The notes: generated from the sequence alone by a model not told the origin. A stretch of 64,000 nt of DNA from UBA1858 sp039182865 (GCA_039182865.1 JBCDBX010000002.1:9185-73184); one strand, 5' to 3'. Positions 27,025 through 37,245 are shown, counted from the first letter of the stretch. Numbers and translations are program-made.

Positions 27025-28518
27025 ATGGATTTTGTAAAAAACAGTCCGCCACTTAATGTTTACAGCAGCCAACAAGCACGCCAGCTGGATACTATTGCAA
27101 TTGAGCAGCAAGGGATCAAGGGATATGAACTCATGTGTCGCGCTGGTCAAGCAGCCTATAACGTCATTACAAACAAATTTCCTTCTGCTCGCAGAATATT
27201 AATAATTGCTGGAGGTGGTAATAACGCAGGTGACGGATATGTACTTGCGCGCCTACTCGATAGCACAGAATACAATTGTGCCGTGATTCCGATCATGTCT
27301 CCAGATAAGCTCCAAGGTGATGCGCTGCACGCATGCAGTGAATTTTTAGATCAAGGTGGTGAACTCTATAAGCATGAGGGAGAACTTCCCCATTGTGATC
27401 TCATCGTTGATGCCATATTTGGTATTGGACTTAATCGTCTTATCGAAGGTGAAGTGGTTAATGTTATTACCCAAATTAATCAACACTCAGCACCTACCCT
27501 AGCCTTAGACATTCCTTCGGGATTAAATTCTGATACAGGCATACCGATGGATATCTCAGTTTGCGCAAATACCACAATTACTTTTATTGGGCTGAAGTCA
27601 GGACTCCTTACAGGGCAAGCCTGTGATAATACTGGCGAAGTGATTGTTCATGACTTGGAGTTGCCTAACACTGTTTTCAGTCAAATCGAACCTATCGGAA
27701 ATACATTAAGCCCTACTACACATAAAGCATTACTGCCGCGGCGCAAACCCAGTTCACATAAAAATAACTTTGGGCATGTTCTAGTGATTGGTGGCAATAT
27801 TGGATACCCCAATGCTGCTGCACTAGCTGCAATTGGTGCTGCACGCAGCGGTGCGGGACTAGTCAGCGTTGTGACCCATCCCGATAACGTTAATGCGATC
27901 GCCTCTAGTTGTTCTTCCATCATGGTACGAGGCATCCATCAACCAAGTGATATGGGGAATCTGATTAATTTAGCGGACGTCATTGTGCTCGGCCCTGGAT
28001 TAGGCAAGGATGCATGGGCTAGGCGATTTTTTGCCAGATTTATTGACATCAAAAAACCCGTCGTCGTTGATGCGGACGCTTTAACTTTGTTAAGTCACAA
28101 TCCCAACCAAAGAGACCATTGGATTTTGACACCGCACCCCGGCGAAGCTGCAAGACTACTTGCGTGTGAAAAAACCGAAATCGAATTCAACCGCCTTGCC
28201 GCGGTAAAAGCTATTCAAGAAAAATATCATGGCGTCATTGTCCTAAAAGGTGCGGGCACACTTATTTATAAAGATAGTATGGGCTTTTGTATTAATGGAA
28301 ATGCAGCGCTCGCCACGGGGGGTACGGGCGATGTGCTGGCAGGTATTATCGGTAGCTTTATCGCACAAGGCCTGACCCCTATCGACGCAGCAGAATGTGC
28401 AACAACCATCCATGGATTAGCTGCTGAAAGAATTTCTCAATTTGGCACGCGTGGGTTATTAGCCTCTGATCTTTTCCCAGAACTCATTAAATTAGTCAAT
28501 CCATGCCAAAACTCATAA
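27025..28518 (+). CDS. nnr: Bifunctional NAD(P)H-hydrate epimerase / ADP-dependent NAD(P)H-hydrate dehydratase
   Basis: Repairs hydrated NAD(P)H. The N-terminal epimerase domain (YjeF_N, about residues 10-220) has the GGGNNAGDGYVLARLL loop and FGIGLNR; the C-terminal dehydratase (about 225-495) has VLVIGGNIGYPNAAALA, VVDADALTLL, LTPHPGEAARLL and the catalytic LATGGTGDVLAGIIG. The length of 497 residues is normal. It overlaps tsaE by 16 bp and opens the long housekeeping run to purA. Confidence 0.95.
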   Translation: MDFVKNSPPLNVYSSQQARQLDTIAIEQQGIKGYELMCRAGQAAYNVITNKFPSARRILIIAGGGNNAGDGYVLARLLDSTEYNCAVIPIMSPDKLQGDALHACSEFLDQGGELYKHEGELPHCDLIVDAIFGIGLNRLIEGEVVNVITQINQHSAPTLALDIPSGLNSDTGIPMDISVCANTTITFIGLKSGLLTGQACDNTGEVIVHDLELPNTVFSQIEPIGNTLSPTTHKALLPRRKPSSHKNNFGHVLVIGGNIGYPNAAALAAIGAARSGAGLVSVVTHPDNVNAIASSCSSIMVRGIHQPSDMGNLINLADVIVLGPGLGKDAWARRFFARFIDIKKPVVVDADALTLLSHNPNQRDHWILTPHPGEAARLLACEKTEIEFNRLAAVKAIQEKYHGVIVLKGAGTLIYKDSMGFCINGNAALATGGTGDVLAGIIGSFIAQGLTPIDAAECATTIHGLAAERISQFGTRGLLASDLFPELIKLVNPCQNS

Positions 28519-28913
28519 GCTCACCTGAGGAAATGGAAGAATTTGGCGCGTCCATCATCAAAAACATATCTCCGCCTGCTTGCGTCTATTTGCGTGGCGA
28601 TTTGGGTGCAGGGAAAACAACGCTAGTGCGCGGCGCACTGCGTGAACTCGGCTATCAAGGATTAGTCAAAAGCCCAACTTTCACCTTAGTCGAGAGTTAT
28701 TCATTGCCAGATAAAGAAGTGCATCACTTTGATTTATATAGAATTTCTGACCCCGAAGAGTTGGATTACCTCGGCTTGAGTGAATACCAGAACAATTCTA
28801 GCATCTGTTTTTTTGAGTGGCCCGACTTGGGTAAATCGATGGTACCTAAAGCGACTATAGAGATTGATATTCAATACGACTCCCAAGGAAGGCGCGCTAC
28901 AGTTAGACCATAA
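28503..28913 (+). CDS. tsaE: tRNA threonylcarbamoyladenosine biosynthesis protein TsaE
   Basis: P-loop ATPase needed for t6A formation at A37 of ANN-decoding tRNAs, with TsaB and TsaD. The motifs LRGDLGAGKTTLVRG, SPTFTLVESY, HFDLYRI and CFFEWPDLG are present. At 136 residues it is slightly shorter than the E. coli protein (153). It starts inside the end of nnr (16-bp overlap). Confidence 0.95.
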   Translation: MPKLISSPEEMEEFGASIIKNISPPACVYLRGDLGAGKTTLVRGALRELGYQGLVKSPTFTLVESYSLPDKEVHHFDLYRISDPEELDYLGLSEYQNNSSICFFEWPDLGKSMVPKATIEIDIQYDSQGRRATVRP

Positions 28914-29025
28914 ATCCCACTAAATCCAACCAATTATTTATAATTTGATTGAATAATTGCCGATAGGTTATTATTTTTGCTAAAGTTATAGGAATTCGGC
29001 GATCAATAGCTGGAGTTAAATCAGG

Positions 29026-30492
29026 GTGCACAATAAAAAGTTTCAAAACATTTTTCGCATAGCCATATCTTATGTCATCCTGACAGCGCTGATTTTCTCA
29101 ATCAGCCCATCCTTATTAGCAGCGGGCAAACTCGATGTAAAGAATATTCGCGTGGCAAAAAATGACCAAGTCACCCGCGTGGTATTTGATACAAGTACCC
29201 CCCCAAAATATAAAATTTTTACACTTAATAACCCAACTCGCGTCGTGATTGATCTGAGCAATGCAAAACTTGCTACAAATGTAAATCAATCCGTTTTTAG
29301 CAAGTCATTTGTTAACAAATTACGTTATGCGCATCGTGAGGACGGCAAATTACGCCTTGTATTGGATTTGAATCAAACATCCATTCCCAAAAGTTTTGTG
29401 CTGCCGCCTAATCAGAAAACGAATCATCGACTTGTCATTGACTTGAGGTCCAACCAGTCGAAAACGGTCACAGTCGCCAAAGTTGACCCAATTCCAAAAG
29501 CAAAAAAATCCACTTCTGCTATTCAGACCAAACCCGTAAAAAAAGCTATTAAGAAAACAGACTCAGAAGATATTATTGCCAAGGTGACAAAGCCTGCTGT
29601 TCCAATTAAAAAATCTAAACCTACAATTTATGCAAGAGAGTTAGTCATTGCAATTGATCCCGGGCATGGCGGCAAAGACCCAGGTGCTGTTGGTTATGCT
29701 GGTACCTATGAGAAAACAGTCAACTTACAAATATCTAAACGTTTAGCAAAACTTGTGAATGCAGAACCAGGCATGCGCGCTGTTCTTACACGCAATAACG
29801 ATAAATTTTTAACTTTACGTGGCCGTATGAAACTCGCGCGAGACAAGGGAGCTGACTTGTTTGTTTCGATTCATGCCGATGCCGTCAAAGACCGACGCGT
29901 TCGAGGTTCTTCTGTGTATGTACTGTCAAAAAATGGTGCTAGCAGTGAGGCGGCTAAGATATTGGCTAAAAATCAAAATAGTGTCGACTCCATTGGAGGT
30001 GTTGAGTTAGATGGCAAGGACAAAATGTTACAAAAAGTCATTGTCGACTTATCTCAATCAGCCACTATCGATGAAAGTTTAGAGTTAGCCGGCTATGTTA
30101 AAAACGAATTAAAGCGTATAGGCAAGACCCGCGAGCGTATAGAGTCAGCAGGTTTTGCAGTTTTGAAGTCACCCGATACTCCATCGATTTTGGTAGAGAC
30201 TGCATTTATTTCAAACCCAAGCGAAGAAAAAAAATTACGCTCAGCAACACATCAACAAAAGCTAGCAGTATCTGTGTTCAGGGGAATCAAGATATATTTT
30301 CAACGCAATGCACCTGAAGAGTCACGCTACGCTCATATCAATAAACTAGACTCTCATACCATTAAAAATGGCGAGACTCTTTCAGGCATTGCGGTCAAGT
30401 ACCGCGTTAGCCTAGATTCGCTAAGAAACGTCAATTCGTTAACAACGGATAAAATCCGTGTAGGTCAAAAGCTTATAATTCCAGAAGTCTAA
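29026..30492 (+). CDS. amiC: N-acetylmuramoyl-L-alanine amidase (AMIN-Amidase_3-LysM)
   Basis: Periplasmic zinc amidase that cuts septal peptidoglycan for daughter-cell separation. A signal sequence (about residues 12-33) is followed by an AMIN domain (about 35-145), a basic linker, Amidase_3 (about 205-420; zinc ligands in IDPGHGGKDPGAVG, YEKTVNLQ and SIHADAV, catalytic Glu in VETAFISNPSEE), and a single C-terminal LysM (about 443-487). LysM plus AMIN gives an AmiB/AmiC-like architecture. The start is GTG, 112 bp after tsaE. It is 4 bp from the convergent sohB end. Confidence 0.93.
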   Translation: MHNKKFQNIFRIAISYVILTALIFSISPSLLAAGKLDVKNIRVAKNDQVTRVVFDTSTPPKYKIFTLNNPTRVVIDLSNAKLATNVNQSVFSKSFVNKLRYAHREDGKLRLVLDLNQTSIPKSFVLPPNQKTNHRLVIDLRSNQSKTVTVAKVDPIPKAKKSTSAIQTKPVKKAIKKTDSEDIIAKVTKPAVPIKKSKPTIYARELVIAIDPGHGGKDPGAVGYAGTYEKTVNLQISKRLAKLVNAEPGMRAVLTRNNDKFLTLRGRMKLARDKGADLFVSIHADAVKDRRVRGSSVYVLSKNGASSEAAKILAKNQNSVDSIGGVELDGKDKMLQKVIVDLSQSATIDESLELAGYVKNELKRIGKTRERIESAGFAVLKSPDTPSILVETAFISNPSEEKKLRSATHQQKLAVSVFRGIKIYFQRNAPEESRYAHINKLDSHTIKNGETLSGIAVKYRVSLDSLRNVNSLTTDKIRVGQKLIIPEV

Positions 30493-30496
30493 TACC

Positions 30497-31495
30497 CTAG
30501 GTTAGTAGCTTTTTTTCCCACCATGCCGTCAACACCCTATCAAATGCCATTTGCGCATTGCCCATTATTTTTTCACTAAAACTTTTTGGCGAGCTATGTT
30601 TAATCTCGTAAACGTCAGCATCCTCACTCTGCTTCAATAAATAATCATCACTGGTAATCAACTCATCAACCAATTCAAGCTCGAGTGCTTTTTTACCCAA
30701 CCAATGTTCACCAGTAGCAATTTTAGCAATGTCAAGTTGCGATCGATTATCGGCAACAAATTCTTTGAATAAATCGTGTGTCTCTTCCATCTGTTCAGTA
30801 AATCGTGCACGATCTTCATCAGTATTTTTCCCAAACATAGTTAATGTACGCTTGAAATCTCCTGCTTTAATTTGCTCGTATTCGATGCCATGCTTCTCGA
30901 GTAATTTATTAAAGTTAGGTATTTGGGCAATGACACCAATTGAGCCAATTATAGAAAAAGGAGCTGCAAGAATACGGTCGGCAACACATGCCATCATATA
31001 GCCACCACTAGCGGCTACTTTATCTACGGCGACAGTGAGTGGGATATTTCGCTCTTTTATTCGCTGCAATTGTGATGCTGCCAATCCATGTTCATGCACC
31101 ATGCCTCCGGCATTCTCTAAACAAACAACAACCTCATCATTAGAAGTTGCAACTGATAGTAATGCAGTAATTTCTTTACGCATATGCTTAACGGCACTAG
31201 CTTTAATATTCCCTACAAAATTCAACACATACACACGCTTTCGACCATCATCTTTCTTTTTATTATCTTTTTTAATCTGTTTGGCTAGCGCTTTCACTTC
31301 TTTTTTACTTAGTAATGCCTGTTGCATTAGTAATTTCATGTGTGCAAATTTTTTGTTAAGGTTTTTGATTTCTATCTGATCCTCATCCTGCTGTTTTTGT
31401 GACGCAGACACAATCAAAGCAACAATAAGCCAAACCACAACCAGTATTGTCACAGCTTTAGCTAAAAACATTCCATAATCTGAAATAAATTCCAT
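30497..31495 (-). CDS. sohB: Inner-membrane serine protease SohB (peptidase S49)
   Basis: A signal-peptide-peptidase-like S49 protease anchored by an N-terminal membrane segment (about residues 10-30), followed by a charged coiled stretch. The catalytic Ser lies in KVAASGGYMMACVADRI and the Lys in IKAGDFKRTLTMFG; GSIGVIAQIPNF is the typical substrate-groove motif. The 332-residue length is close to E. coli SohB (349). It follows the RibD-like gene by 22 bp on the same strand. Confidence 0.94.
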   Translation of the reverse strand: MEFISDYGMFLAKAVTILVVVWLIVALIVSASQKQQDEDQIEIKNLNKKFAHMKLLMQQALLSKKEVKALAKQIKKDNKKKDDGRKRVYVLNFVGNIKASAVKHMRKEITALLSVATSNDEVVVCLENAGGMVHEHGLAASQLQRIKERNIPLTVAVDKVAASGGYMMACVADRILAAPFSIIGSIGVIAQIPNFNKLLEKHGIEYEQIKAGDFKRTLTMFGKNTDEDRARFTEQMEETHDLFKEFVADNRSQLDIAKIATGEHWLGKKALELELVDELITSDDYLLKQSEDADVYEIKHSSPKSFSEKIMGNAQMAFDRVLTAWWEKKLLT

Positions 31496-31517
31496 AATTA
31501 AGATTCTCTTTTTTTAT

Positions 31518-32351
31518 TTAATCTTTAAGAACATATTCGGAGTATAACTGACCTACTCCATTCGAACTTTCCAAATCCATATACAAACGTTCTAATTGTA
31601 AACGTCCATGATGTTCTAAAACTGGGCCAGAGAACAAAGTTTTAAAACTTTCTCCACCCAAAAATTGCTGGCTAATGGTCAGAAAGAAATGATCAACCCA
31701 TCCACGCATCATTAAATCTTGCAGTAAATGAGGTCCCGCTACTAAGTACACAGACTTATACCCTTGTCCATGTAAAAATTCCATCAGCAACTCAACATCT
31801 ACGAAATCCTTGTTTCCAAATTGATGGATCTTATGACCCGCTCGCTGCCAATTTTGAATCTGACTGCCTTCTGTATTACCTCCTGTTACAAGATGCACAT
31901 TTTGCCCTGAGCTATTCAATGAATCATCCCATGGAAAATCTAGGCTCCCACTTAGAATGACAACATCTGGAGATGTGGCTAATTCATGCTGCTTTCGCCA
32001 TTGATGTAAATAGTTAACCGATTTATGTTTGGGTAATTGTAATACGTTACCCAGTCTTCCAGCTGCTAAAGACCGCATATATCCGCCATGTGTAATTATA
32101 CAATCGGCCTGTGCGTATAATTCTAAGAATAGCTGGAAGTCCTCATCACACTTTAATTGAGACGGCAAAACATATTGATTATTCTGAGCATCGAATAAAG
32201 CAATTCGCCCATCTAAGCTGGACAAAAAATTCGCGTAAACTATAGGTCTTGTGGGATTTCCTTCAGCAAGAATTGGCCTTCTAAGATACAATCCCTTCAA
32301 AGGTTCAGACTCCCCAGCACCTGGAAATAAACGAATAACTTCTTTACTCAT
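31518..32351 (-). CDS. RibD C-terminal domain (dihydrofolate-reductase-fold) reductase
   Basis: A 277-residue stand-alone reductase-like domain of the RibD_C family. It shows PIVYANFLSSLDGRIAL, DCIITHGGYMRSLAAGRLG, VVILSGSLDFPW and a C-terminal VAGPHLLQDLMMRGWVDHFFLTISQQFLGG, the order seen in the riboflavin pathway reductase domain. No deaminase domain is fused, so it is not the riboflavin RibD itself; the substrate of these stand-alone members is unknown. It diverges from the 116-residue gene with 20 bases between start codons and probably leads an operon with sohB. Confidence 0.82.
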   Translation of the reverse strand: MSKEVIRLFPGAGESEPLKGLYLRRPILAEGNPTRPIVYANFLSSLDGRIALFDAQNNQYVLPSQLKCDEDFQLFLELYAQADCIITHGGYMRSLAAGRLGNVLQLPKHKSVNYLHQWRKQHELATSPDVVILSGSLDFPWDDSLNSSGQNVHLVTGGNTEGSQIQNWQRAGHKIHQFGNKDFVDVELLMEFLHGQGYKSVYLVAGPHLLQDLMMRGWVDHFFLTISQQFLGGESFKTLFSGPVLEHHGRLQLERLYMDLESSNGVGQLYSEYVLKD

Positions 32352-32371
32352 AATTCTAATTCATATTTAAA

Positions 32372-32722
32372 ATGGCAAGGCCTCATATTCAATCAGCATT
32401 CCCAAAGCAACGTTACCAGTTTGGCGAATTTTCCATCACATTATTAGCCGATGTACAAAGCAATGATCCGATAGATTATTTATATATCATTGCTGTCATG
32501 CGTGAAGGTAATACTGAACCAGAAGTATACATTACGTGTGAAATGACTTCGTCGAAAGATGCAAAGCCAGCCTATCGTGTGCGCGTCTTATCTGATCAGC
32601 AAGAGCACGTGATCAGTACAGATTCTCAATGGGGAAATGAAAAGGCTTTTTGTGAATTTGCACTAGAAGGTATCAAACAAATGTTTGAACTCACAGACGA
32701 AGAACCTAAAGCGCTTGGCTAA
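32372..32722 (+). CDS. Conserved-looking hypothetical protein upstream of mutL
   Basis: A soluble 116-residue protein with no signal, membrane segment or motif I recognise. It is a mixed alpha/beta sequence: a beta-rich core (YLYIIAVMREG, EVYITCEM, YRVRVLSDQQEHVIST) followed by a helix (EKAFCEFALEGIKQMFEL). It ends 4 bp before the mutL start, so it is likely translated with mutL. No function is proposed. Confidence 0.72.
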   Translation: MARPHIQSAFPKQRYQFGEFSITLLADVQSNDPIDYLYIIAVMREGNTEPEVYITCEMTSSKDAKPAYRVRVLSDQQEHVISTDSQWGNEKAFCEFALEGIKQMFELTDEEPKALG

Positions 32723-32726
32723 TTAA

Positions 32727-34511
32727 ATGCGCGCCAGTATCCAAAAGTTGCCTGATAACCTAATCAACCAGATTGCGGCAGGTGAAGTTATTGAACGACC
32801 TGCATCAGTTATTAAAGAACTATTGGAGAATAGTATAGATGCTACTTCTAGTGAAATATTTATTGAGATTGAACGAGGTGGCATACAGAGAATAGTAATA
32901 CGTGACAACGGTACTGGCATTCGAAAAGAGGAAATTACTACGGCACTCACCCGCCATGCGACTTCAAAAATTCAGTCATTAGGTGATTTACAAAACATTC
33001 ATAGCTTAGGATTTCGTGGGGAAGCATTGCCTAGCATCGCTTCGGTATCACGTCTATCACTTACATCTAATTCAGAGTCTTCCAGCCAAGGCTGGACACT
33101 TCAAAATGAAGGTGGAGTTAACAAGGAAGAACTAAAACCCGCCGCACACACCAAAGGCACCACTGTTGAGATCAATGATATTTTTTATAATACTCCTGCG
33201 CGCCGAAAGTTTTTACGTACAGAAAAGACAGAATTTTCACACTGCGAACAAGTAATTAAACGTCTTGCTTTAGCCAATTTTCATGTCGCAATAAATGTAC
33301 GTCACAACCTAAAAACTATACTTTTATTGCCTTGCGCCCAAAATGACAGCGAAAAAGTAGATCGCCTAGAAAAAATATTGGGTAAGACTTTTGTTGAACA
33401 TGCAATTTATATTGAGAACCAAAGCATGAATATGAAAGTATGGGGTTGGATAAGCGCACCCACTTTTTCACGCTCACAAGCTGACCTGCAATACCAATAT
33501 GTTAATAACCGACATATTCGCGACAAAACCATCAGTCATGCCATTAAATTGGCTTACCAAGATGTTCTATATCACGGCCGCAATCCTGCTTATGTATTAT
33601 ATCTAGAAATAGATCCTGGTGATGTTGATGTAAATGCTCATCCTGCTAAACACGAAGTGCGCTTTCATAATACTCGCGCCATTCATGACTTTATTCGCCA
33701 AACAATTAAAAATGCAGTTAGTGAGATTCGCAGTGAAAGTATCGATTCGAAAAACTTTGACAAGCTAAGTGCCTTCATAAATAAACAATCAACACCAACT
33801 CAATCCTATATTTCAACTGCATCATCAAGCCTCGAGCATTTGCAACAACTTTATACACCTCAAGTCAGTGAAACTCAGACTAATTACAAAACCTATCCAA
33901 CGGACAGTCACGATAAAGAGCATGATATCCCCTTGCTTGGCTATGCAATTGCGCAACTACATGGCATTTATATCTTAGCGCAAAATAAAGAGGGACTAGT
34001 ACTCGTTGATATGCATGCTGCACATGAGAGAATTGTCTATGAACAGCTAAAAATTTCAAATTCCAGCAAAGAAATATCCCAACAACAATTATTAGTTCCT
34101 CTTAAATTTATACTAGCTGAGTCTGAAGCCGACTTATTTGAAAGATATATAGATGTTTTTGAGTCATTTGGTTTTGAAATCAATCGTATTGGTGATACTT
34201 CCATTAAACTTCGATCAATCCCAAGCGTTCTGAGTGACTTAGACCTTAATACGCTTATTCGCGATGTGATTTCTGATCTCAATAAAACCTCAATCACAAC
34301 ACGCTTAGAAGAAATACGTAATGAAATGTTGTCTAGCATCGCATGCCATGGTTCAATTCGTGCTAATCGAAAGATGACAACTCACGAGATGAATGCATTA
34401 CTGCGCTCAATGGAGGAGACGGAACGCAGCAATCAATGCAACCATGGACGTCCAACATGGATTCAATTGAGTATTAAGGATCTCGATAAATTATTCTTAC
34501 GAGGTCGCTAG
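32727..34511 (+). CDS. mutL: DNA mismatch repair protein MutL (endonuclease type)
   Basis: GHKL-ATPase that couples MutS recognition to strand removal. N-terminal motifs: ELLENSIDAT, IRDNGTGI, TRHATSKI and GFRGEALPSIASVS, all within the first 105 residues. The C-terminal domain has DMHAAHERIVYE, which fits the metal-binding DxHAx2Ex4E endonuclease motif, together with ACHGSIRANRKMT and CNHGRPTW. MutL of this type nicks DNA itself and usually occurs in species without MutH. The length is 594. miaA follows after 2 bp. Confidence 0.95.
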   Translation: MRASIQKLPDNLINQIAAGEVIERPASVIKELLENSIDATSSEIFIEIERGGIQRIVIRDNGTGIRKEEITTALTRHATSKIQSLGDLQNIHSLGFRGEALPSIASVSRLSLTSNSESSSQGWTLQNEGGVNKEELKPAAHTKGTTVEINDIFYNTPARRKFLRTEKTEFSHCEQVIKRLALANFHVAINVRHNLKTILLLPCAQNDSEKVDRLEKILGKTFVEHAIYIENQSMNMKVWGWISAPTFSRSQADLQYQYVNNRHIRDKTISHAIKLAYQDVLYHGRNPAYVLYLEIDPGDVDVNAHPAKHEVRFHNTRAIHDFIRQTIKNAVSEIRSESIDSKNFDKLSAFINKQSTPTQSYISTASSSLEHLQQLYTPQVSETQTNYKTYPTDSHDKEHDIPLLGYAIAQLHGIYILAQNKEGLVLVDMHAAHERIVYEQLKISNSSKEISQQQLLVPLKFILAESEADLFERYIDVFESFGFEINRIGDTSIKLRSIPSVLSDLDLNTLIRDVISDLNKTSITTRLEEIRNEMLSSIACHGSIRANRKMTTHEMNALLRSMEETERSNQCNHGRPTWIQLSIKDLDKLFLRGR

Positions 34512-34513
34512 AA

Positions 34514-35461
34514 ATGCACTCAATGAAATTACCCGTTGTTTTTATGATGGGTCCAACAGCAAGCGGCAAGACAGATCTCGCAATTCACTTATCTAAAACA
34601 AAACAGTTTGAAATTATCAGCGTGGATTCAGCAATGATTTATCGCGAGATGAATATTGGCACCGCTAAACCTGATAATGAGACGCTTACTATTGCACCCC
34701 ATCACCTAATCAATATTCGTGATCCGAATGAGACATATTCTGTTTCGGAATTCTGCAATGACGCCAATCGACTTATTGATCAAATACACCAATCTCACAA
34801 AATCCCTCTGCTTGTCGGTGGCACCATCATGTATTTTTATTCGCTTCAATTTGGATTATCAGAATTGCCCCCTGCGAATAAAGAAGTTAGAGACAACTTA
34901 AATGCACTTGCAGATAAACATGGCTGGAATGCATTACACCAAAAATTGGCCAAATGTGACCCCGAAAGCGCAGACAAAATTCACCCTAACGATACCCAAA
35001 GAATACAACGCGCATTGGAGGTATATGAAATAACAGGCACCAAAATGTCCGATTTTCAACAATCAGTGACGAATAACAGAAACGATATTTCGATTATAAA
35101 TATCGGTCTTTACCCGGAAGATCGCGCCCATTTACACACACTAATTGAAAATAGATTTAATCAAATGTTATCTGATGGGGTAATTGAGGAAGTCCATAAC
35201 CTCAAACAAAAGTGGAAGCTCGGCCCTAACCTACCATCCATGCGTTGTATAGGTTATCGGCAAGTCTTGTATCACCTAGAATACCAAAATTCATATGAAG
35301 AAATGAAAAATCAGGCGATTGCTGCCACCCGTCAACTTGCCAAACGCCAGCTGACCTGGATCAGGCATTATCCCAATACCTTCCTATATGATCCTTTTGT
35401 GCTATCTAAGGAAGAAATTTGCCATGAAATAATTTCCCAATTGCCTAGTACGAGCTGGTAA
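34514..35461 (+). CDS. miaA: tRNA dimethylallyltransferase
   Basis: Transfers the dimethylallyl group to A37 of tRNAs reading U-starting codons. The P-loop GPTASGKTDLAIHL, SVDSAMIYREMNIGTAKP, the APHHLINIRDPNETYSV block and LLVGGTIMYFYSLQFGLSELP are typical; the C-terminal RQLAKRQLTWIRH binds tRNA. Start ATG 34514 is preceded by GAGG at good spacing. hfq follows after 80 bp, as in other gammaproteobacteria. Confidence 0.95.
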   Translation: MHSMKLPVVFMMGPTASGKTDLAIHLSKTKQFEIISVDSAMIYREMNIGTAKPDNETLTIAPHHLINIRDPNETYSVSEFCNDANRLIDQIHQSHKIPLLVGGTIMYFYSLQFGLSELPPANKEVRDNLNALADKHGWNALHQKLAKCDPESADKIHPNDTQRIQRALEVYEITGTKMSDFQQSVTNNRNDISIINIGLYPEDRAHLHTLIENRFNQMLSDGVIEEVHNLKQKWKLGPNLPSMRCIGYRQVLYHLEYQNSYEEMKNQAIAATRQLAKRQLTWIRHYPNTFLYDPFVLSKEEICHEIISQLPSTSW

Positions 35462-35541
35462 ACTAACGAGTAAGGGACAGTTATGATCCCTGCTCTCAAC
35501 AATACGATTAAAAACAACAATAAAGGTTAGGAGCCGTTGCT

Positions 35542-35775
35542 ATGTCTAAAGGGCAAACATTACAAGAACCCTTTCTAAACGCGTTAAGAAAAGAGAAAGT
35601 ATCTGTTTCGATCTATTTGGTGAATGGCATCAAACTGCAGGGACAAATAGATTCTTTTGATCAATTTGTCATCGTGCTAAAAAATTCGGTCAATCAAATG
35701 GTTTATAAGCACGCTATTTCTACTATTGTCCCAGCTAAGTCCATCAAGATCCCGTTTGACGAACCAAGCGAATAA
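35542..35775 (+). CDS. hfq: RNA chaperone Hfq
   Basis: Hexameric Sm-like RNA chaperone for small-RNA/mRNA pairing. Both motifs are present: Sm1 (VSIYLVNGIKLQGQIDSFDQFVIVLK) and Sm2 with YKHAIST. At 77 residues it has the short C-terminal tail seen outside Enterobacteria. An RBS (TTAGGAG) lies upstream. It is in the miaA-hfq-hflX order. Confidence 0.96.
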   Translation: MSKGQTLQEPFLNALRKEKVSVSIYLVNGIKLQGQIDSFDQFVIVLKNSVNQMVYKHAISTIVPAKSIKIPFDEPSE

Positions 35776-35807
35776 TCTGACCCAGCAAGACTGGAGCCTC
35801 CAACAAC

Positions 35808-37100
35808 ATGTTTGAACGCCCCAAATCGGGTGAGCGTGCGCTATTAATCCATCCAGAATTTGGCCGTAGCCTCGATGCTGCGGATACTGAAGAATTCCAA
35901 CTATTAGCAAGCTCCGCTGGTGCTGAAGAAGTGAGTCTCGTTACTTATACGCGACCAAAACCTGAAGCACGTTTTTTACTCGGGCATGGAAAAATCGAAG
36001 AACTAGCTGCTTTGGTAGAAGCCGAGAAAATCGAATTATTACTATTCAATTACAATCTATCACCCAGCCAAGAGCGAAATATCGAAAAAGCTAGTAAATG
36101 TAGGGTTTTAGACCGCACTGGCTTAATACTGGATATATTTGCGCAACGCGCGCGTTCACATGAAGGCAAACTGCAAGTCGAACTCGCGCAATTAAAATTT
36201 TTATCGACACGCTTAGTTCGTGGATGGACTCACTTAGAAAGACAAAAAGGTGGGATTGGTCTACGTGGCCCGGGTGAGACCCAACTAGAAACTGACCGAC
36301 GCTTATTATCTCAACGAGTCAAACACCTAGAAAAACGCTTGCAAAAAGTTCGTCGTCAACGTGAACAAGGCCGACAGTCACGCAAAAAAAATTCAGTCCC
36401 AACAGTCGCATTAGTTGGCTATACCAATGCAGGTAAATCTACTCTTTTTAACTGCATAACGACTGCAGAGGTCTATCAAGCCGATCAGTTATTTGCCACA
36501 CTAGACCCGACCCTGCGGAAACTTCAGTTAAGCAAATCCCAACTTGTTATTCTTGCAGATACGGTAGGGTTTATTCAAAATTTACCGCATGGTTTAATTG
36601 ATGCCTTTCATGCTACTTTGCAAGAAACATGCGAGGCTGACTTGTTATTGCATATCGTCGATTGCAGTAATGACCAAAGAAATGAACATATTGAACAAGT
36701 TAACGAAGTGCTGAGACATATTGGTGCTGAAGAAGTCCCCCAATTATTAGTGTTTAATAAAATCGACCAAACTAGGCACATTCCCCATATCGACATAGGC
36801 GAGAACAATGAAATCAATCGCGTATGGATTTCAGCATTAAAAAATCAAGGAATACATTTATTAAATTCCGCACTGTTACAATTTTTTGATCATCAACGTA
36901 CAACTGTTTCTTTAAGTATACCTTTGGAACAATCTGATCTACGCACTTTGCTTTACAATCAAAATGCTATTCTTGAAGAAAATTTCACCTCAGAAAATCT
37001 TTGGGAGATTGAGGCATCATTGAACCAGGAACTCCTGGAACGTTTTACTGACTACATACAAGAAAATAAGGTAGAAAATCTTCGTCACCCAGCCGCCTGA
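35808..37100 (+). CDS. hflX: GTPase HflX
   Basis: Ribosome-associated GTPase that splits stalled 70S ribosomes under stress. The N-terminal HflX domain has ARFLLGHGKIEELAAL and FNYNLSPSQERNIEK; a helical linker with GGIGLRGPGETQLETDRR precedes the G domain with P-loop VGYTNAGKSTLFN, G3 DTVGFI and G4 FNKID. The length is 430. It lies 32 bp after hfq. Confidence 0.96.
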   Translation: MFERPKSGERALLIHPEFGRSLDAADTEEFQLLASSAGAEEVSLVTYTRPKPEARFLLGHGKIEELAALVEAEKIELLLFNYNLSPSQERNIEKASKCRVLDRTGLILDIFAQRARSHEGKLQVELAQLKFLSTRLVRGWTHLERQKGGIGLRGPGETQLETDRRLLSQRVKHLEKRLQKVRRQREQGRQSRKKNSVPTVALVGYTNAGKSTLFNCITTAEVYQADQLFATLDPTLRKLQLSKSQLVILADTVGFIQNLPHGLIDAFHATLQETCEADLLLHIVDCSNDQRNEHIEQVNEVLRHIGAEEVPQLLVFNKIDQTRHIPHIDIGENNEINRVWISALKNQGIHLLNSALLQFFDHQRTTVSLSIPLEQSDLRTLLYNQNAILEENFTSENLWEIEASLNQELLERFTDYIQENKVENLRHPAA

Positions 37101-37245
37101 GGTTTAATTTTACAAGTCGTCCATTACCAATGATCAAGATATAAGCTTTTCCCTTTTTTCTATATAGGCATTTAGCTGATTTTTATCTTCAAAATGAATA
37201 GAATGCGCCTCTGAATTCTATAAATAAATTAACACGGAGTGCCCC

